A stretch of 7,767 bases of DNA from an uncultured Alphaproteobacteria bacterium (GTDB taxonomy: Bacteria > Pseudomonadota > Alphaproteobacteria > RF32 > CAG-239), in contig CAJUCZ010000042.1 of the NCBI GenBank assembly GCA_910585375.1, forward strand, positions 1 to 7,767, written 5' to 3'. This document shows positions 1-6,328 of this stretch, piece after piece (the stretch's first letter is position 1; every line of letters starts with the position of its first letter). Below the pieces are notes generated by a model. That model was not told the DNA's origin. It saw only the letters and a program-made list of their open reading frames with translations, and did not search any database. The position numbers and the translations under genes were made by a program.

Positions 1-215
1 TAGGTGTATCCTTTCTTCTCACACCATTCAGTGTCATTGTTGACATTCATGTTTATATCGCCGTGCAAGGTATCGGAATCCTGACAGTCAGGCAGGAAGC
101 AGACGCCACAATAAGCGTTGGAGGGCGGGAGGAGAACCGAGAAAGCAGCGGCCACAGCCAGGGCTGATACCGCAGAGTTTAGTTTCAGGTGTAGCATAGT
201 GTTAATGTTTTTCAT
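1..215 (-). CDS. Exported Cys-containing protein of unknown function, N-terminal part only
   Basis: Seventy-one codons are visible before the gene runs off the left edge, so the C-terminus is missing. I start it at ATG 213-215 because GGGAGG (222-227) sits six bases upstream. The protein begins MKNINTMLHLKLNSA, followed by a hydrophobic Ala/Val/Leu segment (about residues 15-30) and then PPSNAYCGVC. This looks like a Sec signal peptide with probable cleavage after the SNA at 32-34, so the mature part should lie outside the cytoplasm. The visible mature part has four cysteines (residues 36, 39, 44, 65) and an acidic/Asn-rich stretch ending DTEWCEKKGYT. This suggests disulfides or a short-repeat surface protein, but I do not recognise the family. 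The lipobox alternative is weak because no L-x-G/A-C stands at the cleavage site. It has its own promoter and a long leader, and it points away from every other gene here. Being a real gene is well supported; its function is unknown. Confidence 0.72.
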   Translation of the reverse strand, partial: MKNINTMLHLKLNSAVSALAVAAAFSVLLPPSNAYCGVCFLPDCQDSDTLHGDINMNVNNDTEWCEKKGYT

Positions 216-349
216 CGGCTTCCTCCCAAAGCAAACGCACCCAGCGGGTGAGGCAACAAAAGCCCCGATCGTCTGTCAACAATGTGCCAAAGCTTTCGCG
301 TTGCTTTTTTCTTTATCTGGGCAACCCAGTGCCCGGAATGGTTAATACT
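216..349 (-). promoter_or_regulatory. Long, potentially structured 5' leader of the exported-protein gene
   Basis: The predicted leader has several short inverted repeats. CTGGG/CCCAG with a 3-base loop lies around 317-329. CACCC/GGGTG with a 3-base loop lies around 239-251, just upstream of the GGGAGG ribosome binding site. GCAAC and GTTGC lie on either side of the central part. Such a leader could control translation or mRNA stability. I could not match it to any riboswitch class I know, so only its length and the repeats are observed; a regulatory role is inference. Confidence 0.3.
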
Positions 350-355
350 AATGTC

Positions 356-384
356 ACTATAGCATAAGAAAGCGCAAAAGTCAA
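356..384 (-). promoter_or_regulatory. Sigma-70-type promoter of the exported-protein gene
   Basis: On the minus strand, TTGACT (379-384) and TATAGT (356-361) are separated by exactly 17 bases, a near-consensus housekeeping promoter. Transcription would start near 349 and leave a leader of about 134 nt before the ATG at 215. No other good promoter pair lies closer to the gene. Confidence 0.6.
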
Positions 385-390
385 TACATA

Positions 391-1160
391 ATGAAAAGAT
401 GGGTGGAGATTTTGGACAGCAGGGTGGGAAAAGCAGAGGGATTTTGGCTAAAGAGGGTAGGTGTAGCGGGGAAGGGGAAGAGGAGAAGGAAAGGAGTGAG
501 GTGGGTGGAAAAAAGGCGGTAAGGGAGAGGGCAGAGGAGGGGTGAGCAAAGAACAACGGGTTAGGGGAGAGGTGGAAAGCGAGGAGAGGGAGAGAAAAAG
601 GGAAGTATTATGGGCAGAGGATAGGAAAAAAGAGTAAGAGGAAAAGGGAAGAAAGGTGAAGGGAGAAGAAAATGGGGTTGAAGGAGAATGGAAGAAGGAA
701 GTGGGAGCAAGGGAGAATGGTGGGGAATGAGGGTGAGGGATGAGAAGAGAGGAACAAAGTGAGGAGTGGCAGGGGATTAAAAGAAAGAAAAGATGGGAGA
801 GAAGTGGGAATGAAGTGAGGGGTGAAAGGAAGGCCAAAGGAGTTTAAGGAGAGAAGTATGGCAGAGTGGAGGGGAATGAGTTTGGAGGGCTAAAGTGCGA
901 GGTGAAAGAGGGAGGTAGAATAAGATAGAAGGGGGAGGCGGGGTGGAAAGAGATAAAGAAAGCAGGCAGGATAATGTAAAAGTGTAAAAAATATTAGGGT
1001 TTGAAATGAAGAAAAGAAGAGAGAAGTGTAGGGGCGGAAGAATGTAAGTGTTTGGGGCAAAGAAAGTGGGAAGATAAAAAGCGTGGAAAAATAGGAACAA
1101 GGAAAGACAACGGGAAAAATGTAAAAAGAAATGAGGAAGAAAAACAGGAATTATCAAGAA
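391..1160. other. Gene-free polypurine tract, purines on the + strand
   Basis: For about 760 bp the + strand is almost entirely G and A. Hand counts of five 60-base rows (481, 541, 661, 901, 1081) gave 51 to 54 purines each, i.e. 85-90%. Long open frames on the minus strand (448-837, 777-1163) arise only because a pyrimidine-rich strand rarely spells stop codons. Their Ser/Pro/Phe/Leu-only translations have no domain-like composition and no ribosome binding sites. Short motifs recur: GGAGAATGG at 683 and 712; GGGAATGA at 723, 806 and 872. There are also clustered G-runs such as 931-946, which could form two-tetrad quadruplexes. I see no RNA gene, transposon end or regular repeat period. The tract starts right behind one promoter and ends just before another. 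Confidence 0.8.
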
Positions 1161-1191
1161 CATCCGTCTAAATACTTTGAAAAAAGGTGTA

Positions 1192-1220
1192 TTGACAATT
1201 ATTTAGAAAATGTATATTTA
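1192..1220 (+). promoter_or_regulatory. Promoter of the six-helix membrane protein gene
   Basis: TTGACA (1192-1197), a 17-base spacer and TATTTA (1215-1220) lie immediately upstream of the only plus-strand protein gene. The expected transcription start is near 1227, giving a leader of about 30 nt. The -35 is a perfect consensus and the -10 is a weaker match. Confidence 0.6.
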
Positions 1221-1260
1221 GAACTTACTTAATTATAACAGAAAGAGTTGTTCTTTGAAT

Positions 1261-2004
1261 ATGTCTGATGACACCCTTAAAAAAATATCATTGTCAGAAG
1301 TTTTTTCCGCAGCCGGAGATTATTTGACAATGAATTGGAAAGCTATGGGGGTGTTCTCCCTGATTAATTATGTTTTGACCGCAACCGGCGTTTATGTTCT
1401 GGGGGGAACGCAGCATCCGTTGTTTTTGTTGCTGTTAGTCGTTATGTATTTGTTTTGGGGGTATTTTTTCCGGTTTTATTTTAAGAAAAAGCCATGTTGG
1501 GAGGCCAAACCTTTTGTTCGGTCTTTAGTGCCCTCGGTTAAAGTTGTGTTTGTAACTGTGGTTGTGGTTTGGGGATTTTTAATGCTGCCCTATATTCCGC
1601 TGTTTTTGGGTTTTGCTTCTGAAGCGCAAATGCAGGGCTATCTTGATCAATATGTGTTTTTTTTGCAAAAATATATGCAGGATACACCGTTATTGGACAT
1701 TGTTTTGAATTTAGTTTTGGTATTGATTATGCCTCTGGTTTTATATCGTCCGATGTTGGCTTGGGTAGCGGCGCTGATGGGGCGGCGCGGGTCGTTGCGA
1801 ATTGCCTGGTCTAAGACCAAGGGAAATTACAGGCAATTTGTGCTTATGGCTTTGGTGATGAATATTCCAATGGTCTTATTGGATTTTATTGCCGATGTTT
1901 CCGTTGTCGGAGAAGCTGTCAGCTTGTTGATTTTTTCTCCGCTTTTGGTGTATTATAATTTGGTTATTGCACAGGTGTATGACTTTTTTTATCTTCAGGA
2001 TTAA
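1261..2004 (+). CDS. Six-helix integral membrane protein of unknown function
   Basis: The protein is 247 residues from ATG 1261. A TTG six bases earlier (1255) is an alternative, because AGAAAGAG (1240-1247) lies 7 bases before the TTG but 13 before the ATG. I prefer the ATG with its MSDDTLKK start. Six hydrophobic segments are visible, at about residues 28-48, 53-74, 93-118, 143-172, 192-214 and 218-240. A short polar N-terminal helix (SLSEVFSAAGDYL) precedes them. A basic patch, GRRGSLRIAWSKTKGNYRQ (174-192), lies between helices 4 and 5 and is probably cytoplasmic. This overall plan recalls small uncharacterised membrane families of the DUF975/YciC kind, but I see no diagnostic motif. It is transcribed alone, from its own promoter to its own terminator. 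A real gene is nearly certain; function is unknown. Confidence 0.88.
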   Translation: MSDDTLKKISLSEVFSAAGDYLTMNWKAMGVFSLINYVLTATGVYVLGGTQHPLFLLLLVVMYLFWGYFFRFYFKKKPCWEAKPFVRSLVPSVKVVFVTVVVVWGFLMLPYIPLFLGFASEAQMQGYLDQYVFFLQKYMQDTPLLDIVLNLVLVLIMPLVLYRPMLAWVAALMGRRGSLRIAWSKTKGNYRQFVLMALVMNIPMVLLDFIADVSVVGEAVSLLIFSPLLVYYNLVIAQVYDFFYLQD

Positions 2005-2006
2005 AT

Positions 2007-2035
2007 AAAAAGCACTTCTTTCAGAAGTGCTTTTT
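2007..2035. terminator. Bidirectional intrinsic terminator between converging genes
   Basis: AAAAAGCACTTCT (2007-2019) and its perfect complement (2023-2035) enclose a TTC loop. This gives a 13-bp stem with an A-run on one side and a T-run on the other, so it can stop transcription in both directions. It serves the plus-strand membrane protein gene ending at 2004. It also serves the minus-strand gene, whose stop codon (2034-2036) overlaps the stem. Confidence 0.9.
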
Positions 2036-2546
2036 AGTCATCGTCATATTTTTTCATTTTATCGGTCAGGATGTTGTCCTTCCAGCCTTCAGGGCATTGC
2101 CAACAATTGTTTTCCACAAACGTATATGTTGTTTGCATTTGCCGCTTGATGTCTTCTTTTTCAGGTACATCCTTAGGAAAGTTTATGGTATATTTTTCCT
2201 GCCCGTATTGCAAAAACAAATGTTTTTTTGCTGATTTTTCGATGATAATATCATATCCCCGAATGAAAAAACGAGAACGATCCAGAGCCGGATGAGAATG
2301 AAACAGGCAGAGAATTTGGGAGCTTTTCCGCTCAATGAACAGGTGAAAAGCATTGTTTAGAAAATAATAGCTTAATTCCTGATTTTGAAAGAACGGTGTT
2401 ATTTTTTTGCACTGAATGCCACCGTAAAAAATGTCCCAGTAATACAGAGCGCCATCGCTGCCGGAAACAATCCGGTTGAAAGAAAACATATTGTCGATGT
2501 TCTCTTGAGCTCGTTTGCCAAATGAAATTTGTAATTCCATACTCAT
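2034..2546 (-). CDS. Hypothetical protein, possible divergent JAB/MPN-like domain
   Basis: The protein is 170 residues from ATG 2544-2546; a second ATG two codons in (2538-2540) is equally possible, since neither has a clear Shine-Dalgarno. No signal peptide or membrane segment is seen, so it is probably cytoplasmic. The middle reads YYWDIFYGGIQ (residues 35-45), then a hydrophobic strand SSQILCLF leading into HSHP (83-86). A strand ending in HSHP, about 40 residues after a GG-I/L segment, is how JAB/MPN (JAMM) metalloprotease folds look. However, the canonical H-x-H-x7-S-x2-D spacing is not kept: Ser91 and Asp99 are shifted, and the usual upstream Glu is unclear. The C-terminus is polar and acidic (KKYDDD) and has two Cys (148, 151). 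It has its own promoter just downstream of the dipeptidase gene. The coding call is fairly safe; the domain call is tentative. Confidence 0.75.
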   Translation of the reverse strand: MSMELQISFGKRAQENIDNMFSFNRIVSGSDGALYYWDIFYGGIQCKKITPFFQNQELSYYFLNNAFHLFIERKSSQILCLFHSHPALDRSRFFIRGYDIIIEKSAKKHLFLQYGQEKYTINFPKDVPEKEDIKRQMQTTYTFVENNCWQCPEGWKDNILTDKMKKYDDD

Positions 2547-2589
2547 AATATTTGAGAATTATACGATTAATAATTATATTTACGGTTTA

Positions 2590-2618
2590 CTCATAGCAGA
2601 ACCGTTTGCAGATGTCAA
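2590..2618 (-). promoter_or_regulatory. Promoter of the HSHP-motif gene
   Basis: On the minus strand, TTGACA (2613-2618) is followed after 17 bases by TATGAG (2590-2595), with a predicted start near 2583 and a leader of about 37 nt. It lies right after the stop codon of the dipeptidase gene (2630). The HSHP gene can therefore be transcribed independently of ligA. Confidence 0.55.
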
Positions 2619-2629
2619 TTGTAGTGGGG

Positions 2630-3238
2630 TCAAAGCTCAGGCATCGGATAGTCACGACCGCCGGGGAGATTGTAATGCCACCATTCGTGCGGAAGCGATT
2701 CCAAGCCAACGCTTTCCATAAGTTGTTTTAGAAACTGTCGGTTTTTTATGGCTTCTGCAATTTCCGGCGCGTTGTAATCGTGGCGGGCTTTTTGCAAATG
2801 AGCAAAAAACTCATCGGTTTTGCCTTCTTGGATTTGTTTGGCAAAATAAGGATCATAAGCATCTACTCTGGTCGGATAGGAAAGTTCGTTACCGTTCTCG
2901 TCACACAAGCAAACGTCAACCGCTGTAGCGTGACAATGTTGCGAGCGTTCCGGATTAGCCGCAAAAAAGCCGTCCATCGGAATTATCTCTTTAAGCATTT
3001 TATGTGCCAGAGGTGGACGATAAGCGTCAAAAATTTTTAATTTCAGTTTCTTCTGCTTGAGAATCGGGATGAGTTTGACTATTTTCTCCCACATATCTTT
3101 GTGTATGATCGCGTGATTGCCAAAGCCGATTTTTTCATATACCGCAGTGCCGGTCATATTTTGCGGGACAGCATACATCATTGCGATAATAAATGGATCG
3201 CCGTTGATTTCTATATAATCTTTTGGCAGTTTTTTCAT
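2630..3238 (-). CDS. D-alanyl-D-alanine dipeptidase, VanX/DdpX type (peptidase family M15D)
   Basis: This zinc enzyme should hydrolyse free D-Ala-D-Ala. At 202 residues it is the usual length for VanX. Visible motifs match the family in order: DAYRP (71-75, with the substrate-binding Arg74), SQHCHATAVD (99-108, zinc ligands His101 and Asp108) and EWWH (185-188, catalytic Glu185 and zinc ligand His188). The His-to-Asp spacing equals that in VanX, but the Gly usually found in HxxGxAxD is Ala104. There is no signal peptide, so it acts in the cytoplasm. With no vanA/vanH or regulator genes nearby, a role in peptidoglycan dipeptide recycling or D-Ala salvage is likelier than glycopeptide resistance (inference). 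Its ATG overlaps the ligA stop codon as ATGA, so it is probably co-transcribed with ligA and translated by coupling. I leave the symbol blank because vanX, ddpX and pcgL cannot be separated from sequence alone. Confidence 0.93.
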   Translation of the reverse strand: MKKLPKDYIEINGDPFIIAMMYAVPQNMTGTAVYEKIGFGNHAIIHKDMWEKIVKLIPILKQKKLKLKIFDAYRPPLAHKMLKEIIPMDGFFAANPERSQHCHATAVDVCLCDENGNELSYPTRVDAYDPYFAKQIQEGKTDEFFAHLQKARHDYNAPEIAEAIKNRQFLKQLMESVGLESLPHEWWHYNLPGGRDYPMPEL

Positions 3239-5313
3239 TTTATCAGTTCCAAAAATTCTTCTTCGCTTAAGGTGTTTATGCCCAGTTCTTTTGCTTTAGA
3301 AGCTTTTGAACCGGCATCGGTACCGATAATGACATAGTCGGTGTTTTTTGAAACGGAACCGGAAACCTTGGCGCCCAGGCTTAAGGCTTTGGCTTTTGCC
3401 TCCGAACGGGTCATCTTTTCCAGCGTTCCGGTGAAAACAACGGTTTTGCCGGCAATGGGCGATGAATAATCTGTTTCATCAACAAAATTTTCTACACTGA
3501 TTTCCTGCAACAAGCCGTTTATGGTTTTGAGATTATGGTTCTCGGCAAAAAATTCGACAATGTCTTTGGCCATGGCGCCGCCGATGCCGTCAATTTCCAC
3601 CAGTTTCAGCGTTTCTTTGTTTATCATGTCCTCCATGAAGCGGTTGAAACTTCCATAGTTTTTGGCAATCAGCCGTGCGGTGGCGGTTCCGACCTGACGT
3701 ATTCCCAAAGAATAGATAAAACGCGGCAGGTCAATATGGCGTTTGGCATTGATAGCTTTGAACAGATTGTCGACAGATTTTTTGCCCCAGCCTTCACGCA
3801 TTTCCAAGTGCAGCGGTGCGTTGTTTTGGTGAGCAAACAAATCGCCGTCGTTATTGCGCCGTTCCAGCGAGAAGATATCAACCGGCGAGATGACTATGCC
3901 TTCTTTATAGAATTCTTCAATGATTTTACGGCCGAGACCTTCAATATCAAAAGCTTCGCGCGAGACAAAATGGATGATGCGTTCAATGGCCTGAGCCGGG
4001 CAGGTCAGCCCGCCGGTACAGCGTCGTACGGCTTCGTCTTCTTCTCTGATGGCATGGGCACCGCACTGCGGGCAGGTCTGCGGAAATTTAAACTCCTGAG
4101 AAGCGGCCGGCCGTTTGTCTTTTAAGACTTCCACCACCTGCGGGATAACATCGCCGGCACGTTGGATTATGACAGAATCGCCGATGCGGATATCTTTGCG
4201 TTTGATTTCGTCTTCATTATGCAGTGTCGCGTGAGAGACGATTACGCCGCCAACGTTCACCGGTTCCAAATCAGCCACCGGAGTCAAGGCACCGGTTCTG
4301 CCGACCTGAATGCGGATGTTGTTGATTTTGGTTACGGCTTGTTCCGCCGGAAATTTGTGTGCGATTGCCCATCTTGGGGTACGGGTCAAAAAGCCCAGCC
4401 GTTCCTGTAAAGCTATTGAGTTGACTTTATAGACCATGCCGTCAATGTCGTACGGCAGAGAGGAACGAATTTCTCCTAACCGGATGAAGCTGTCTTCAAT
4501 TTCTTTAACGGTGTGGCAGAGTTTATTGTTGGGATTGACCGGAAAGCCCCAGTTTTTTAAATGTTCAAAAAAATCTGCCTGCGAATCCCAAACGCGTTCT
4601 GAGACTTCTCCCCAAGTGTAGGCAAAAATACTCAGATTGCGTTCGGCCGTAATGTTGGCGTCAAGCTGTCTCAGCGAGCCGGCTGCAGCATTGCGCGGGT
4701 TGGCAAAGGCTTTTTTTCCTTCAGCTTCGTATTTTTGGTTTAAAGCAAAAAAATCCGTTTTGGACATATAAACTTCACCGCGAATTTCCAAAAGGTCCGG
4801 TACATTGCCGTTAAGTTGTTGCGGCAGGCCGCGAATCGTTTTTAAATTTTCCGTAATATCTTCGCCGGTTGTGCCGTCACCGCGGGTTGCTCCCTGTACG
4901 AATCGGCCTTTTTCATAACGGGCGGAGAAAGACAGTCCGTCAATTTTGGGTTCGGCCATAAAAGCAATGTTTTCCGAAGTGTTTAAAAAACGTTTGACTG
5001 ACATGATAAAGTCATCAAGTTCATCTATGGTGAAAATATCGCCGAGAGAAAGCATCGGAAAACGATGTTTGACTTTTCCAAAGTCTGGGCGAATCGGGGC
5101 ACCGATTTTTTTTGACGGGCTGTTCGGACGAATCAGTTCCGGAAAGCGGGCTTCAATTTGAGTATTGCGCAATTTTAATTCGTCGTAAGCGGCATCGCTT
5201 AAATAGGGCGTATCGTTCTGATAATAGGCGATGTCGGATTTTGCCATTTCCTCGGCAATGTTTTTCAGTTCTTCGGCGGCCTCAGTGGCGGTTAATTCTT
5301 CGACTTTTTTCAT
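3235..5313 (-). CDS. ligA: NAD-dependent DNA ligase LigA
   Basis: LigA seals nicks in duplex DNA using NAD+, joining Okazaki fragments and finishing repair. All domains are present. The Ia domain carries YYQND...SDAAYDEL (about 30-46), an NMN-binding region of a form common in alphaproteobacteria. The adenylation domain has EPKIDG with the AMP-accepting Lys123, then IRGEVY and DIDGMVYK. An OB domain follows, including RAGDVIP. The zinc finger has Cys414, 417, 432 and 438. Helix-hairpin-helix repeats span about 440-605. A C-terminal BRCT domain (about 618-692) begins IAGKTVVFTGTLE. I choose ATG 5311-5313 (692 residues) because GAGG (5320-5323) stands six bases before it. The ATG four codons earlier (5323-5325) overlaps that GAGG and has no ribosome binding site of its own. 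Length is normal and nothing essential is missing. The stop codon overlaps the start of the dipeptidase gene. Confidence 0.98.
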   Translation of the reverse strand: MKKVEELTATEAAEELKNIAEEMAKSDIAYYQNDTPYLSDAAYDELKLRNTQIEARFPELIRPNSPSKKIGAPIRPDFGKVKHRFPMLSLGDIFTIDELDDFIMSVKRFLNTSENIAFMAEPKIDGLSFSARYEKGRFVQGATRGDGTTGEDITENLKTIRGLPQQLNGNVPDLLEIRGEVYMSKTDFFALNQKYEAEGKKAFANPRNAAAGSLRQLDANITAERNLSIFAYTWGEVSERVWDSQADFFEHLKNWGFPVNPNNKLCHTVKEIEDSFIRLGEIRSSLPYDIDGMVYKVNSIALQERLGFLTRTPRWAIAHKFPAEQAVTKINNIRIQVGRTGALTPVADLEPVNVGGVIVSHATLHNEDEIKRKDIRIGDSVIIQRAGDVIPQVVEVLKDKRPAASQEFKFPQTCPQCGAHAIREEDEAVRRCTGGLTCPAQAIERIIHFVSREAFDIEGLGRKIIEEFYKEGIVISPVDIFSLERRNNDGDLFAHQNNAPLHLEMREGWGKKSVDNLFKAINAKRHIDLPRFIYSLGIRQVGTATARLIAKNYGSFNRFMEDMINKETLKLVEIDGIGGAMAKDIVEFFAENHNLKTINGLLQEISVENFVDETDYSSPIAGKTVVFTGTLEKMTRSEAKAKALSLGAKVSGSVSKNTDYVIIGTDAGSKASKAKELGINTLSEEEFLELIK

Positions 5314-5319
5314 TTTATA

Positions 5320-5323
5320 CCTC
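5320..5323 (-). promoter_or_regulatory. Ribosome binding site deciding the ligA start
   Basis: GAGG on the minus strand, with a six-base TATAAA spacer to ATG 5311-5313. The same bases overlap the upstream in-frame ATG at 5323-5325, so that codon is unlikely to be the true start. I found no convincing -35/-10 pair for ligA in 5326-5412. Confidence 0.55.
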
Positions 5324-5412
5324 ATTTATTGTTTTTAATATAAGGTTTCTGTTGAAAATTTCTATTACAAATGCAGATTTGTTCATAGGTTGATTGGCAA
5401 CGGAGGTAAAAT

Positions 5413-5445
5413 AAAACACGGGAATCGAGATGATTCCCGCGTTTT
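5413..5445. terminator. Hairpin terminator between the DUF1189-like gene and ligA
   Basis: AAAAC, one mismatched base, and CGGGAATC (5413-5426) pair with GATTCCCG, the mismatch, and GTTTT (5432-5445) around the loop GAGAT. That is 13 paired bases with T-rich flanks on both strands. On the minus strand it follows the stop codon of the DUF1189-like gene by under 20 bases. It should separate that gene from ligA downstream. Confidence 0.8.
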
Positions 5446-5463
5446 GTTTTTTTGCGACTCGGG

Positions 5464-6195
5464 TTAAGCTTCTGCGGTCTGAGTTGGCAGCATGTGAATT
5501 ATTATCCCTTGGGTGATTATCATTATGATAAAAATACCGAGTCCGGGGATGGGTAATCCCAGTGTGTTGGCAAAAAATGCCAGCATATAAACCGCAAACA
5601 GGCAAAGTATGCTTAGACGCATGCGCGAATCGAAATCTATCTTCTTGCGGAAAAGCAATGAAAGCAGCCAGGCCGTAAAGGCAAAAACAATTGCGCTCAG
5701 AAAATAAAAGACAAACAGGCCGATGGCACAGAAAATCCAGACATAGAAGGCCATTTGGTTTAAAAAGTCAGAAAAGACTTCTGTATAGTCTTGTTTTTCA
5801 AGCTTTAACGATTCCGGATACTGAGTGGTGCGAATCTGGTTATTGTTGACGGTGTATATATATTTGCGTGTGAGATAAATGCCTGTCGGCAATTTGGTGG
5901 CGTCAAGAGAATCAACTGTCGTATTTAAAATTATCGGAAGTAACATCGGTTGATCATTGAAAGTGCCAAGATTGATGGAGGCATCGCGAAAAGTATCCGC
6001 CGGATTTGTGATGACATTGTTGCTGATGGTGATAGGCAGAAGTTTGTCTGCCGTCTGCTGTGCATAAGGAATCGCAATTTTGGCATTATCCCTCAGATTA
6101 AGCGTGGTTTTGATTGAGGCAAGCAATGTGATGATGAGGATAAATTTTATACCGAATCCTGTGCCCGAAGAAATGTAGTTGAGAATTTTATTCAT
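5464..6195 (-). CDS. Membrane protein resembling DUF1189
   Basis: The protein is 243 residues from ATG 6193-6195, with AAAGGA (6204-6209) eight bases upstream. It has one N-terminal membrane segment (about 14-32), an exposed domain of about 110 residues, then three or four more segments (about 148-183, 193-211, 216-236). The exposed part contains PIILNTTVDSLDA (87-99) followed by TGIYLTRKYIYT (104-115). The pattern 'a strand with DT/TT, then G-x-x-x-T-K/R' together with this topology is what I remember of DUF1189 proteins. The assignment is from memory and has no confirmed motif match. The fold suggests an extracytoplasmic or periplasmic sensor-like domain, but the role is unknown. Terminators on both sides (infC's upstream, its own downstream) make it a single-gene unit. 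I found no strong promoter in 6196-6280. Confidence 0.85.
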   Translation of the reverse strand: MNKILNYISSGTGFGIKFILIITLLASIKTTLNLRDNAKIAIPYAQQTADKLLPITISNNVITNPADTFRDASINLGTFNDQPMLLPIILNTTVDSLDATKLPTGIYLTRKYIYTVNNNQIRTTQYPESLKLEKQDYTEVFSDFLNQMAFYVWIFCAIGLFVFYFLSAIVFAFTAWLLSLLFRKKIDFDSRMRLSILCLFAVYMLAFFANTLGLPIPGLGIFIIMIITQGIIIHMLPTQTAEA

Positions 6196-6270
6196 TATAA
6201 ATATCCTTTGTTTAAAATTAGCGCCTCCATTTTAATAAATAGTGACGGAATGTAAATTAAAAACTTAAAA

Positions 6271-6303
6271 GAAAATAAAAAAGGAAGCATTTAAAGCTTC
6301 CTC
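6271..6303 (-). terminator. Rho-independent terminator of infC
   Basis: On the minus strand, AGGAAGC (6296-6302) pairs with GCTTCCT (6282-6288) around a 7-base loop, and a T-rich run TTTTTTATTTTC follows. It lies about 26 bases after the infC stop codon, so infC is not followed by rpmI and rplT in the same transcript. Confidence 0.85.
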
Positions 6304-6328
6304 AATTAAGAATAATAAGAATCGTTTT

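Noticed and set aside
212..556. A 114-residue minus-strand frame across the leader and purine tract
   Set aside because: It overlaps the predicted promoter and leader of the exported protein, and its N-terminal part is the same low-complexity artefact.
391..1160. CRISPR array or tandem-repeat locus in the purine tract
   Set aside because: No regularly spaced identical repeat of 20 bases or more could be found; only short words recur at irregular distances.
448..1163. Two overlapping minus-strand open frames of about 130 residues each (448-837 and 777-1163)
   Set aside because: They exist only because the minus strand here is pyrimidine-rich and so rarely spells a stop codon. Translations are Ser/Pro/Leu/Phe low-complexity, without ribosome binding sites or domain-like composition.
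2630..3238. Glycopeptide-resistance (van) cluster
   Set aside because: Only the dipeptidase is present; no D-Ala-D-Lac ligase, dehydrogenase or two-component regulator lies nearby, and the organism appears Gram-negative.
3535..4125. A 196-residue plus-strand frame
   Set aside because: It is antisense to ligA, whose conserved domains clearly occupy the other strand.
5323..5325. Upstream ATG as the start of LigA
   Set aside because: It adds only four residues, has no ribosome binding site and overlaps the GAGG that serves the ATG at 5311-5313. It cannot be fully excluded.
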